A stretch of 64,000 bases of DNA from Mansonella perstans (lineage: Eukaryota > Nematoda > Chromadorea > Rhabditida > Onchocercidae), in the NCBI GenBank assembly GCA_037074765.1, contig JBAMDO010000079.1:150071-214070 (forward strand). The letters are read 5' to 3'. Positions 1 to 12,988 of the stretch are shown piece after piece (within the stretch, counting starts at the first letter, position 1; the number at the start of each line of letters is the position of its first letter). Position numbers and translations under genes: made by a program. The notes below the pieces were generated by a model. It was not told where the DNA came from and did no database searches. It saw only the letters and a list, made by a program, of their open reading frames with translations.

Positions 1-3000
1 TCAATTTTCGTTAATGGTTATACAGGTGAATTTTTTTTCTATTTTTTCTCATGCAAATGAAAGGTTATGAAAATTAGCAGATTTTAGATGAAGATTGTAT
101 CGTTTGCATGTTAGGTGAAAATCTCTGGAATCACCTGTATAAGTTTTACGGATGAGTTAAAAGCATATGACATTGTTACATCTTCCTCTATAAATTGTTA
201 TGTTCTATTAGTAACTTACACAAACTGTCAGTAGCCATTGATGAGCTACCGTTACTGTAATAAAAAAACCGAACATATGCTGTGATCCATTGTTCCTGTT
301 ATCAAAATTTGTATGAATTTATTAGAATGTTTAAATTTCCAAAAGTGATATTTGAATAAATTTAGATCCACCGGCAGCGGAATTACGCAAGTTAATACAT
401 TTGCATGGTGGTGAATTTCATATTTACTACAAACATGGTACCACAACTTACACAGTTGCTACGCATTTAGCTACTGGTAAAGTGAAGAATCTCCGAAAGG
501 ACGAGAAAATCATTCATCCCAGATGGATTACCGACAGGTTACCTGATAACTTATCGACGACGTTGCTCTGTTTTTTTATGCGTTGTTTATGATATTACCG
601 AAGCTTATTTCTCAGTGCATTACAAATCTTTGGTGATGATAGGATCACTATCTGTAGAGAACTTCTAAAAATGACTGGGCAAAGTAATTCCAAATTGTAT
701 GATTTAGTGAAAAAGTTTCACATTTGTAGTATCAGAGCAGGAATGCAGTTACGTGAAGACGATTATTTATTATATAAAGATGGTGCACTGCAAACAGCTG
801 TGGCAAAGCGATTTGCAGTCGGGAGTTATAACTTAAAAGGAGCACGAAGTGCTGCGAATGATCCAGACTTTGTGAATAACTTTTACGAAAGGTAGACTTC
901 TTTTATTCATTTATTCATTACTATTTATTTAAGAATAATGATTGATTTAAGAGATTTAGTTTTGTAGCTAGTAGTAGGGTAGGCCTGTTTGACATACCTT
1001 AAATATTTTCACAAGCAATAAGAATTATTTTGGAAAACTAGTGTTTTTTTATACTATCGAGAAATTGTAGCTACGACTTTGTCCTATTTCCTTTTCACTG
1101 CAATCAGTCTAGGCTTTAAGTTTTTTTTAACTCAAGGTCAAATTCACTTCCTTGCTTTTTGATTCGTTTCATAATTGCTTATTCTGACTAAAAATAGAAC
1201 AAATTTTAGATCTCGTCTACATCTAATTTCAACGTTGGCACAAGAAATGAAGCATTATGTGAACGAGTTAAGAGAAAATCAAACTCATTTTCCTTCACGG
1301 ATGAACTTAGAGCATTTGGTTGACAAAAATTGTTCGAAGTAAATAACTTATTTCTGAAATATTGGTTTTTTACGTGCACCACCTATTGACCATTTTTTAA
1401 TCCACTTTTCAAAGTGAAATTTTGGAGAAAATGTAGTGTTTGCAAGAAATGACAGTATGTAACAATTATTTCTATTTGACGTAAGCGGCAAATCTTTTCA
1501 TGACGTTACCTGTTCTGTGTATTATTATTATTATTATTTTTCATTCTTTAGTTTTCCAAAAGAAACCATTTGTCACATCGATTTGGATTGTTTCTTTGTG
1601 TCGGTAGCATTGCGAACTCATCCAGAATTGATTGGAAAACCGGTGGCCATAACCCATTCAAGGGTAATCTCTATAGGCACTTTATAATTATTTAGCACTT
1701 TGGAATTGCTTTGGCTGTTCACTGTAACACACTTTTTTTAGTAATAACTGCCATAAAGCTGTTCGGTTCGAGTTCAGATTTTTCAGAATGCAATAAATAT
1801 TGCTTTCTTGGTATGATTTAAAAAAAATTATGTCTCGCCTTACTTTGCTTCTGCTTAATTTTTATTTGGTTGTTTTGTCAGAAAAATCACTTTTTATTGT
1901 CTCAATTATGGTTGATTGTTTTGAATTCTTTTTAAGGGTATAGAAGGTGCTGGTATGTCTGAAATCGCATCATGCAGTTACGAAGCTCGAGCACGAGGTG
2001 TCCGTAATGGCTGCTTTATCAAAGAAGCGCGAAAAGTATGTTCAGATCTCATTTGTCTTCCGTATCAGTTCGACGATTATCGACACATTTCAAAGGAAAT
2101 CTATTCAATTTTATCAGGGTTCGTTTCCGGATATAATAATCTGTTGATTTTTTGCCGGCATATTATTACTGAAGCAAATAATTGAAAGTTTTGAAATACG
2201 CATATTGAGATATACAGATATACATATTCCGGGGCATTAAACAAGAGCATGAAATTAGAATGTTATTAATTAAGTTAAGTTGGCCTGGAATAGAAACAGC
2301 TAGCGTATTATATTGTATCTTAAAAATTGATTTTAGATTTGAAATAAAATTATGCTCTTGTTACTACTGTTATTGTTTATATGTAAGTAGATATGAACCT
2401 CATCGGAGCATCAAATCCAAATTTTTGAACTCAAATGTGAATGTAAAATTAAGAAAATGAGAGCTTCTTAATACTTTTAATTCTCTATTGATAACTGAAA
2501 TGTGAAATAACATTTATTATCCTAGTTTTCATTAGAAGTAGTCAGTGATGCTAATGAGGTAGTGTGTTGGTGACTCTTATAGGATTGAGAATATAAGTTG
2601 AACTGATCATGTTGCTCATTTTTTTGCGGATCGTTTTCCTGTCATGTTGAGAGACAAGTTTAGGTATACGCTTGACATTCGTGCTGTAAGTTGCGATGAG
2701 ATGTATGTTGATTTGGAAAACTTATGTAAGGAGATGCATATAGTAAATGTAATGGAGATTATCACCGTAATACGGAATGAAATTTTGACTAAAACAGGCT
2801 GTAATGCTTCTGTCGGTATTGGTAAGTTAAAGTTGTTGTTATCATTTTCTCAAAAGTTCGCAGTAATCAGATTATTATTGTATATGCTAACAAAATTATT
2901 AGTTTATTTTTATCTTTACGAATTCTTTTATTCCAATAAAAATAAACGTTGCGTTTTTACGAGGTGTTATAGTAAAGCATTTTATGAATATATTCAGGAA

Positions 3001-5598
3001 ATACAATGTTAATAGCTCGTATAGCAACTCGACATGCAAAACCCAATGGCCAATTTATGATCAAACTGGATGATATCGATGAAATGATCAAGAAAGAGAA
3101 AATTTCATCTTTACCCGGAATTGGTTATAATATTTGCGCAAAACTCAGAAAGTGAAGATTTATGTTTTATAACAAAATCATCTCTTTCACTCAATATTTG
3201 GATAATATTTTTGATCAAATTAGCAATTTTAATAAATTTAATTGAAATTGAAAGATCTTACAGTGCGTTCGGGGAGATGAATTTATGTGAAGATTTGCAA
3301 AAAGTACCGATTAATAATTTGCGCGATCTTCTTGGTGAAAAAATCGGAACTCAGGTTAGTACTTACGTTCATTAATTGAAATTGATTTCGATTACATTTC
3401 CCTGCTGAAAAGTGATATATACTTACATCGGAATATTGTTCAATCTTAAAGAATATTGCAATATTTCTGAGACTATGGTATCCTCAGTTATAATTCTGAT
3501 AGATTTTGAGCAAAATTTTTGTTTTAAGCCAAAAGGTTTCTGCAAATTACATCGCAGCTTAGTTATATTTTGAGATCTATTACTGTAAGCTATAGGTAAA
3601 CATGTGCAAATAATAGTAGTATTTATCTCGCATAGCTAAAGTCATTTTTATTTTTCCATTTTAATTAAATTTTTTCTATCACGCTTTTAGATATACAATA
3701 TGTGTAGAGGAGTGGATAAAGAGCGGAATTTTTTGGAAAAGGTTACCCGTAAATCTGTTTCATGCGATATAAATTATGGAATCCGATTTACAAAAGTGCG
3801 GATTTTTTCAGTTATTGTCGCTTATCGTTTTAAACTTCTTCACTGAACATAAAAGGTGATTAGATCGAATTTTCGAAGGGAATTTTTTAAAATATTTCAG
3901 GAAGATGAAGTGATGGAATTTCTTGGGAAAATATGTGCAGAGTTGGAAAAGAAACTCCACATAGCCCGGATGACTGCTTCTACTATTACCCTCAGATTAC
4001 TGGTAAATGATTATTTAAAATTTTTAAAATAAGTGAAGAAAATTTTGTCGTCAAATCCATTTAAATATTGTTTATTACAGCTTCGTGCACCAGATGCGCC
4101 TGTTATAACAGAAAAATATTTGGGTTGCGGGAAATGTGATGCAATTGCAAGAACAGCTCATGTGCAGGGTGCTACAGCAAACAAAGCAGTATTGCATGCA
4201 GAGGTACAAAAGTTAATGAAAGCAATAAATCCAACTATATGCGATTTGAGAGGAGTGAGCATTCGTTTTTTCCCTTACGTTTTTTAAAAGTTCATTTTTC
4301 AATTATTCTTTTTTATTGATACATATGTGAATTATTTTTAGATGTCCTCTTATGTTTTGTTTGACATAAGATACCAAATTTAAATATGAATGCTAAGTTA
4401 TTAAAAAATTTTCTTTCTATACTGATAAAGACGCATTCATTGCTTTGCAGAGTTTTACTGAGAATGTAAAGCATAAATAAATTAAAGTAACTTTTTGTCA
4501 TATTTCAGATTGGCATTCAACTGACTCATTTAAATGAAATACCAGATATATCAGTGAGTGAACAACCTGTCAACAGAAATACGTTGACACAGTTTTTTGC
4601 TGTAAAAAGTAAGGGGCAACATATTATTAGGAAAAAGGAATGGAAGAATGAGGACGATACTGTTTTAGAGCTGGCACTGAAGAAGTCACTTAAAGAAAGC
4701 AAACGAAATCGTCAAGTAGGTTCATAGATTATTATTATTAGTTTGCCGACGGCTCTGTCAATATTATGATTTCTTTTTGTTAATTTAATCATTTGATCAT
4801 ATTTCCGGTTTTACTTCATCACTCCCGATCTCAATTATGAACTATTAAATTTTGCTCATAGTGTAAATTATGATAAAGTCTACAAATTTATTGCTTATGG
4901 TAATTATAGTTGAACCAGCAGCGACAACAGAGCAGTTTCATGTCCAAATATTTTTGTTTCTTTCAAGCAAAATAAAATCGTTTTTTATTCTTTTCTCTCT
5001 TTAATTGTTTATCAATGAAACTAGGAATTGATCGAATAATAGTTTCGAATTAATTCGATTTTTTTTAGTATCGTAAAGAAACCATTCATCCGGTTTATCG
5101 GAATTATTTCGAAGATGAAGATGTGAAAGCTGAATTTTTGCGAATACTGTTACAGCATAAAAGTGAATTTTGATTACTTATTAAGAAATTTTTTCACTGA
5201 AATATTTCAAGTAAAAATATATGAAGTAAGGTTAACCTGTTTCGTCGTTTTAAAATCGTAAAAAATTGACATGTAAGCTCCACTTCGTCAATTTATAATT
5301 AAGATCATGCAAAAAAGTAGCTACTGATTGCAGAAAACGAAGACCAACCTTTATAAATAAGTTTTAGTAAGTGACTTTCTTTTTTTCAGATCCTACAGCT
5401 GAAGCAGTTTCAGAAATGGCAACGTATTTCGGTTTATTGGTTAGGAACGGTGATTTGAGTGATGTTGTATCACAACTGAGGTTTTTGCAACGTGAAACAG
5501 CGAACTTTTCATTGGAATGGATTATTGTGGTATCCTCTATAAAGATTGCATTGAATCGTCTTTGTGATACAATGTATGGTTCTTTATTATTTCATTAA
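1..5598 (+). CDS. rev-1: DNA repair protein REV1, 3' part (15 exons; 5' end outside window)
   Basis: Y-family deoxycytidyl transferase and scaffold of translesion synthesis in the nucleus. Exons: 1-25, 366-537, 616-891, 1210-1338, 1552-1663, 1937-2118, 2664-2821, 2998-3151, 3264-3354, 3691-3795, 3901-4002, 4081-4254, 4509-4715, 5069-5162, 5390-5598. They join in one frame to 729 residues plus stop. Numbering from the first residue in the window: end of the BRCT domain at about 1-66 (LHGG, then PRWI), SRLH at 159-162 including the Arg-Leu pair that selects dCTP in REV1, catalytic HIDLDCFF with D211 and D213, SCDE with D310 and E311, little finger to about 560, and a C-terminal polymerase/REV7-binding domain at 661-729 ending MYGSLLFH. 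The linker between little finger and C-terminal domain is only about 100 residues and holds PIP-like and UIM-like motifs. It converges on the AVL9 gene. Identification is firm; the exact end of exon 6 is less so. Confidence 0.95.
4575..4697 (+). other. PIP-box-like and UIM-like motifs in the REV1 linker exon
   Basis: Within REV1 exon 4509-4715, residues 583-590 read RNTLTQFF (4575-4598). This fits a non-canonical PCNA-interacting box, with hydrophobic L at position 4 and FF at 7-8 but no Gln at position 1, as in other Y-family polymerases. About 17 residues on, EDD, then L613, A616-L617 and S620 (4650-4697), fit a ubiquitin-interacting motif (acidic start, Ala-Leu core, conserved Ser). The motif assignments rest on consensus only. 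Confidence 0.55.
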
Positions 5599-6239
5599 GT
5601 GTGATTTAGCTGCACTTTTAATCTTCAGAATCTATTCATAAAGTGAAAATTTAATTAGTAAATGAACTAAGTTGTAAGCTTTATACATATGTATTGTTGA
5701 AAAGTGCGAAATCTTTGTAAATAATTATCGGTGAGGATTATTTCACTCAGTGTTTATAATTCCATGCATCTTTTATAAAACTCTGATTTTTCCGATAAAG
5801 GAAAGTTAGAGAACATTTGAAGCAGTTAAAGTTTCTTCGATATATATATTAATAATTTGTGCTTTTCAAGATATCTGAAGGTTCAAAACTTGAAAGAATT
5901 CTGGAATTCACGATGTTTAATTTTCATCTTTCATGTACTTTATCATTAACTGATCAAAAAGAAGGACCGTGAAATAAATGCCATCTGCAGATATAAATGT
6001 TTAGTACAGTCATACATTTTTATGGTAAGTGAACAATTCCAGCTAGTAAAATTTTCTACCTTATTTCAATCCACAACATAATGACAAGAATAGAGAATCA
6101 AGTATTAAATAAAACAGGACAAACGGTAGATCATTTTAGTCAAATGCAAAACAAGAAAATTACATTTATATGTAATCTTAATGTACTGAAAAGCTAAGAG
6201 AAGTTATTTGCAAACTGTAATAATTTCTGAAGCAAAATT
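5599..6239. other. Convergent intergenic gap between REV1 and AVL9
   Basis: This AT-rich spacer separates two genes that converge tail to tail. An AATAAA at 5972-5977 on the plus strand could serve REV1 as a poly(A) signal. A TTTATT at 6237-6242, read from the minus strand, overlaps the AVL9 stop codon and could signal its 3' end. No further coding sequence was seen. Confidence 0.5.
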
Positions 6240-9200
6240 TTATTCTGTTGATCGAGTTCCCTTTAACCACCATGATGCAATACTCGTTTTCACTTTGCTA
6301 CCTGTATCTGCAAAATATTTACCGGTATTAGCAACAGCTGATGCTATACGTCGACCACTTCCTTTACCAGCAACTGAATGCTCTACACGTAACAATACAT
6401 CCGATATACCGAGACCACCAGAAAATGGATGTCTGCAACAAGAATAATTTTATCTCTGGAATGAGCAATTTTAAATCTTCTATACAAAATATCAAAACTT
6501 TCAAGAATGTTTTACAATGAGCGAGTTTTTAGGATGACCGTAGTAGTATCGTCTGTATTATGATATGTGATGACTATCGTTTGTATTATGATATGATGAC
6601 TGTTCATATAACATACTATTGCAGTGACAAAAAGAAAGCAAATGATTTGTTGTAAAGGGATGATTATATTTCGATGACCCTTAAAAGATTTGTTAAAGAA
6701 ACTATTGTCTGTAAAAATAAAAAAAAAATTATCGTCTGTAAACAAAAAAAATGTATGAAAGTGAGTGCAGAAATACCTTATTCAAATTTCTCGAAGTAAT
6801 TTACAATTTGCAATAAGTCATTAACAAAACAGAGAAAGCGGGAAATCATACAATCTGTTCTTTTTTTGAGAAATTATACAATCTTACAAAAAAATAGCAA
6901 ACAAGCTTCATGCTAAATTTAACCTTTAAACAAAATTTAATTAAAATAAAATTAACAATGCAAAAGTAAAGCAACGTAAGCAGTACAATGACGAATACTG
7001 GATATTTATTTGAAGCCAAACACTACTTTATATTACATACTGGAATGAACCGGGAATGGAAAATGCCAGAAAACGAACCCAGGAATGGTAGATGCCAAAT
7101 CTGAATAATCCCCAGAGGACCAAATCCGATAGTTATTGCTCATTTTCCATTCAGCTATGAATGTTTCATTGAAATCATCCAGCGAACCTTTCAAATCAGC
7201 ACGAACAGTAGCAACAAGTGACAACAAATATGTTTGCATTTGTAATCGTATCCAATCATCGCTACCTTCCCAGCCTGCAAAGAATTTAAATCAAATTATG
7301 ATTTTGAAATGAATTTTGATTTCTTTCAAAAGATTTCAAAAAAACGCAACAACTGGAAAAAATAACCAGTTCAGTTATGGTTTATTAATTTCTTTACACC
7401 CTATCCTGCCCTATTCACTAATATATCTTTTCCAAAAAATACCCCATCTAATACATTGGTAATCTTACATAGTTAATAGTAAATTGAAATATTTGTATCT
7501 AGAAATTAAAAAAGCATTACGGATGAAGAATCTAAATGAGCAATCCGAAAGTAATCGAAAGCAAACAAAATAATTGCTTCAGATAAGACAAAAACGTGAA
7601 AATTCTCACGTTATCATTGATTTTCACGACAAAATTTAACAACAAGCTTTGACACNAATTTAAACAATCTAGCCTTTTTTTATCAATTTTTAATCAATGA
7701 ATTGTTTTTTAATCAATTTTTTGGTGGTAATACTATAATTTACGTTATTACAAACGCATAGTTCCACTAGAAACCACATGATGCAAGCATTTAACTATTA
7801 GTTCCTTTTATGTCATCCTCTAGTAAATCACTAGTGATCAGATTACGAAAAGCACAGCTTACTGTGCTTCAACAGCGTCTAAACAAAAGATATCAATCAT
7901 ATGTTTGACATATTACTAGCATAAAGTGGTAATTGTAATCTGCTCAAATAGAGCGCGTTAAAATACGAAATGAAATACAATTTAATTTAATCACCTCTAT
8001 GTAACTCTGAAGATGATACTAAAGGGAAAAATTTTTAGAATTTCAAAATAAATTAAATAATTAAGTTATATTTTCTCAGGTCCTAAAATGCTCAATAATA
8101 ATTATTATTATTATAATAATAAACAAAGGGTTTTTTACAGTAACTATAACATCCAATAAATCACGACGTTGAATAAATAAAGCATTCGTTGCACCGATGC
8201 AATAAGCTCGTGTTTTATTGGAGCGGATCATATCCAAATGGCAGATGCTTAAGTAAGGATGAAACAGTGAACCCTATAACAGAATTCACTTTTTCAAATT
8301 AAAAGCATAAAAAAAGCAGATAGAAGAAAGTTATAAACTGCAGTTATAATCCTTATAATTGGAAATCCATAATCGTGATTTATAATTATGATTCAAGATT
8401 CTAACTTCAAAACTCATATTTCATGAAAATAATTACTTTTGTGAAAATACTTAATGGAAAACCGTATGAATCGGTGGCCAATGTTTGCTTTTGTCTCAAA
8501 TTTGAACAATTTTCAACACTATCAACACTTGACAATTGTGTTTCGGATGTACATTCCGTAGTTGATGTGAGTAAATCTAAAAATAGAAAATAGCAGCTGA
8601 ACAGGAAGTAAGCATGTTATTTTAATTGGAAAGAAATTTTTAATTAATAAAATAAAATTTCTAAGCAGCTGTTTCTTCGTTTAATATTTGCTAACCATTG
8701 CATGGGTAAACTGTAAATTTTATAATCTGTCTCCTAATACATCGTCGTCTAATTCAAAACTAAAAGAAATATTCATGTCCTGTAATTATAACCGTAAAAT
8801 AAAATGATATGAAATAAACACTTTAAATCAAGTATTTATTACTTAAATATTTACTTAAAATAGCTCTGAAACAGCTATTTTGGAACTATATGTTGCAATC
8901 AGCACAAAGCACATTGGAAATATACATTGGAATCTGCACAAAGGCAATGCTGATTTTCTTAGTTAAAAGCCCATTGATTGCAAATGGTGCTTTAATCCGA
9001 TTTTACAAAAAGAACGAATGAAAGCTAACCTATATTTGATTATTTAATTTGGTTTCTATAAAGAAAATTGAAAAGCTAAGGTGAGCGAAAGATAAATTTT
9101 ATACCATACAGATATGCATAAATATTCCATCCGTTATTCAATTTCATGTTAATAAATACAAGTTTTGAAACGAAATTAGAAATAGTAATTATATGCCGAC

Positions 9201-12200
9201 CTTACCAATTTTGTCTTCTTCTACAGTCCTATCCTCATTTGAACATTTCTGCGAATTTGGGTTGTATGCAGCTGCATGAAATAAACCTTTTTCAACCAAT
9301 CCTAAATCAATAACAAACACTTTGAATGATTCAATTTCTTTCGGATTTGGAAAAGTGAATCGTAACTGAAAAGATAGAAACGAGTCACTCATTAATGGTT
9401 ATGTTCATGCTCTGTAATCAACTTACCAATTTTGTCTTCTTCTACAGTTCTATCCTCATTTGAACATTTCTGCGAATTTGGGTTGTATGCAGCTGCATGA
9501 AATAAACCTTTTTCAACCAATCCTAAATCAATAACAAACACTCTGTAATCAAGTACAAAATCAAAACAAAGAAAGCATTATATTAAAATTCGCAATAATA
9601 AAATAGAAGATTTTCAATTTCATTACTATTACTTCTGCGAAAATTCAAAAAAATTCAAATGTTAATTAAAATGCAGAAAATCTGAAATTTAAAAACTTCC
9701 AAAATTCATCAAAATTATTTGCCTAGTGGAAAATCATAAAATTTTCTTAGGAAATCTGGTTGTATAAAAAACTGACAAATATATTTCAGAGGAAAAGTAC
9801 TGGAGAAATTAAAAGTATTATTAAAAAGATATCACGTGGAAAAAGTGAGGTGAGTGCAATCATCAGCTGACTTAATTGAAATACTGGCGATATGTAGAAC
9901 ACAACCTGAACAGCAATATATTTTCCAACAATATTTAGCATTACATAAGAAATAAATAGAAAGAAAAAAAGATGTTTTGAGTAATTGCCTGGCTAGACTA
10001 GGCGAATATTCAATATATCATATGATAACCAGGTTGCATGTCAGAAATACACGGAATTCAATTTTTTAAAAGAGACTCGCATATCAATAGTTTTCGTTTT
10101 AATTAAAAATTTTAAATTTGCAATGCATTGCTATTAATGGATTCAGAAGAGGAATGAGATTAAGATTAAATGATCAAATGACTGAGTTTTGTAAATTATT
10201 ATAACAGTCTTAAAATAATTCCAGAAGATTTCAGAGTTAAATGGAATTTTTCTTAAAGAAAGGAATTACCTTTTTTTCTAGTAACAGCAATTTGAATAAT
10301 ACCAATACACGATGTCTGAATGTTGTTACAAGGAACTGCACTGAGATATCTGCAAAAATATTTCCCTTTTTTGAAAATCTTTGAAAACTTTATAGTCCCA
10401 TGTTTAAACTATTTCTGAATTACATCGATCAAATACGCATATTTTTTTACAATAATCTTTGTGTGAAAAATTACAAAAGTTTCTCGAACTTCTCAAATAT
10501 TTCGATATTACATGTAAATCTTAGTAGACAATATTATGCTGACTGAAATCACCAGACATATAAAAAAACACTGCAGAAATAATTGAGCAAAACACTGACT
10601 TAATAAAGTTCTAAAATAACTTGCACCTTCATGCATAATCAACTTGCGGCACCATTATGCAAGCCTAAATGTTTTAAAATTGAAGTTCAGCTTCATTCAA
10701 CCTAGGCACATTATAAATATCTTATAAATAAATAGTTTGGACACATACCCATAATTGCAGCTTGCTCATCAGTTACTGCATCCGGAAACATTTCACAAAG
10801 ATTCTCATACATTTGGCGTAGCACATCAACCTGCAAGTTGTGCAGGACAATGTGGAAAAAAAATGTAAAACTCTTCCACTATCATTTTTTGCTATGTGCA
10901 ATAACTAATAATATGAAATCTTTTTTACACAAATTATTACTTCCATTTGATAATTTGATTCAAATTCTAATCGAATTTTCAGGAATCGATTACTCTAAAA
11001 CAAATTAAAAAAGCGATCTAAAAGCTTACCTTAGCAAAATCTCTTTCGTTAAAATAGGCTTCTGTGATAAGCTGCAATTTAGCTGTCAATATGCCAAAAA
11101 GCGGGACACGAGATAGGACGCAAACACTCTTCTGTACACTACTTCGGGTGACATCCGTTGATTTGTTTAGAAGATCCTTGAAACAAAAAGTTTTGAACTT
11201 AATTAAAAGTTCGAAAAAAATTGTAATAACTCTATACATAGCAAATAAGAAGAAACAAGGGTATATGATAGGAATAGCAATGACTAAAGTGTAATAACTA
11301 GAAACGGATGATTATTGTTATAGCAATAATATTAGCAATGAAAAAATAAAAATGATAACCTCTGCAGAAATTTGACGATAACATGAAATTCCAAAGACTG
11401 ATCGGTTTGGATCATCTAATGATGGCAGCAGAAAATATATTAAGTCTAAAATGTTTTTAAAAAAGAAAATAAAAACGAAAACAAAAATTAGTTTTCCCTA
11501 TATTAAAGAATACTTTGATTATAACACAAATTTGACAAAAGAATTAATCATATATAAATGGAAACTATGCCAGAAAATACTTAAACAGGTATTTCATATT
11601 TCCATCCTTTGTTGAATACCCGATCTATTACAAGAAAATTCCAATCTTCAATTCGGAAACATTAAAAATTCGAAAAAAGCGAAGTTTTTTATCATCTTAA
11701 AATGAAATGTAAATCATACGTAATGGAGAATATTAGAACTGATTGCAAAAATGAAGTAAACATTTTAAATATTAATATTCAACAATGATGATAAAAGTAA
11801 GGAGAAGGATCATAAAGTAATTCCTCACGTACCATGATCAACGTTATGCGCGCCATCAGGAAGTGCAAGTGACGGTAAATTCTGCCATGCCGGCGGTAGT
11901 TCACCTTCATTGCCTGTTAAAGGTGGATAACAATATTCGATCTGAAATGAGTATTGAAAATGTATCGTAATTTAATACTTAATAAATCTCTAAAGTAAAC
12001 AGATTATAATTAAAAATCCTAATAAAAGAAGTACTACAAAGCGCCGCTTATAAAATGATACTAATTCAAATAGAAAACTTCAAAACATCGTGAAAAATAT
12101 CCGTTCCTGTCTAAATTTCATTTATTAATGTTATGACTGACTTGTCTGATTTAACCAGTCTTATCGATTTATTTACTCTAATAAATTTACTGTTACTACT

Positions 12201-12285
12201 TTTCTTAATTAATTACATCAGTTACCTGGCATCCTCGTTTATGATGAAAACCAATGACCGCAACGTAAAGAATTGAATTAACCAT
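6240..12285 (-). CDS. AVL9-like DENN-family protein of the late secretory pathway (about 13 exons)
   Basis: Homologue of AVL9, a DENN-like protein implicated in late secretory traffic and cell migration. Minus-strand exons from the start: 12285-12226 (MVNSILYVAVIGFHHKRGCQ), 11941-11833 (YCYPPL and LALPDGAH), 11445-11360 (FGISCYRQI), 11176-11030 (SSVQKSVCVLS), 10830-10749, 10349-10270 (LFKLLLLEKK), 9905-9801 (VFYISP), 9365-9206, 8576-8437 (YGFPLSIFTK), 8273-8139 (GATNALF), probably 7861-7796, 7274-7079 (GWEGSDDWIR) and 6432-6240 (HPFSGG to stop). Conserved blocks follow the order I recall for animal AVL9, and phases agree for the first ten exons and the last two. The 7861-7796 exon is out of phase with its predecessor, so a small exon or alternative site is missing there. 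Predicted length is about 520 residues, shorter than the roughly 650 of mammals because the middle linker is short. The end of exon 9905-9801 is uncertain. Confidence 0.88.
9206..9542 (-). repeat. Tandem duplication of an AVL9 exon segment (about 116 bp, two copies)
   Basis: The segment 9206-9322, the 3' part of the exon coding VFVIDLGLVEKG onward and its GGTAAG donor, recurs almost unchanged at 9427-9542. I see one substitution, C versus T, near 9225 and 9445. The downstream copy (9365-9206) starts behind a TTTTCAG acceptor in phase with the rest of the gene. The other copy sits behind a TTACAG acceptor and would need an incoming phase that the preceding exon does not provide. The word TTGATTACAGAG lies at both edges of the extra copy. 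Confidence 0.85.
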
Positions 12286-12628
12286 TCATGAAAGAACATT
12301 TGAATATCTTAAAGAATACAAACATTCAACGATCTGTGAATAAGTGAGTAACATCTGAAAAAAGAAAAAAACCATAACTACGTGGTGAAATATAATTTAA
12401 ACGTAAAATTAAACGTAAACTATAAATAACCAGGAAAACGGTACACGTAAAATGGAAACAATACATTAATACATCTAACATATGCATAATATAAACATAT
12501 TAATGTATAGTAGATCTGTTATTAAGTATATTCACGCTATACGCTTAATACAAATAACGTATGTATTACACTCAAATGTAAAATATAAGGTATAATGATA
12601 ATCAGTCAAATCAACTCAATTTAGTTGA

Positions 12629-12674
12629 TTTGTTTTATATTATGCATATAGTTATATGCATAATATAAAACAAA
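12629..12674. repeat. Perfect AT-rich inverted repeat, 22-bp arms with 2-nt spacer
   Basis: The arm 12629-12650 is the exact reverse complement of 12653-12674, with only GT between them. The arms contain TATGCATA. Such a near-perfect palindrome can extrude as a cruciform or mark the end of a small inverted-repeat element. No coding role is seen. Confidence 0.9.
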
Positions 12675-12730
12675 TAATGACTTAATTATAATTCAACATA
12701 CTTGTGTCAAATTTTTGATCCACGTCAAAT

Positions 12731-12988
12731 TTTAATTACTTCATTTCAGGATTAAATTATTCCAACGGTCTTCTCAATTTCCAACAATTACATCCTATTA
12801 TGTCCTTATCTTTGTAACATCATTGCTGATACTAACCAAAGTGATTAATGTTTAGAAAATCAAAACTTGAACTACTAGAGATCAAAACATTCATATTTAA
12901 TTACTTCATTTCAGGATTAAATTATTCCAATGGTCTTCTCAATTTCCAACAATTACATCCTATTATGTCCTTATCTTTGTAACATCAT
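12731..12988. repeat. Pair of 93-bp direct repeats, 165 bp apart
   Basis: Positions 12731-12823 and 12896-12988 are the same 93-bp sequence, from TTTAATTACTTC to TAACATCAT, with one C/T difference (ACGG versus ATGG). The 72 bp between them is unrelated. The near identity suggests a recent local duplication. Confidence 0.9.
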
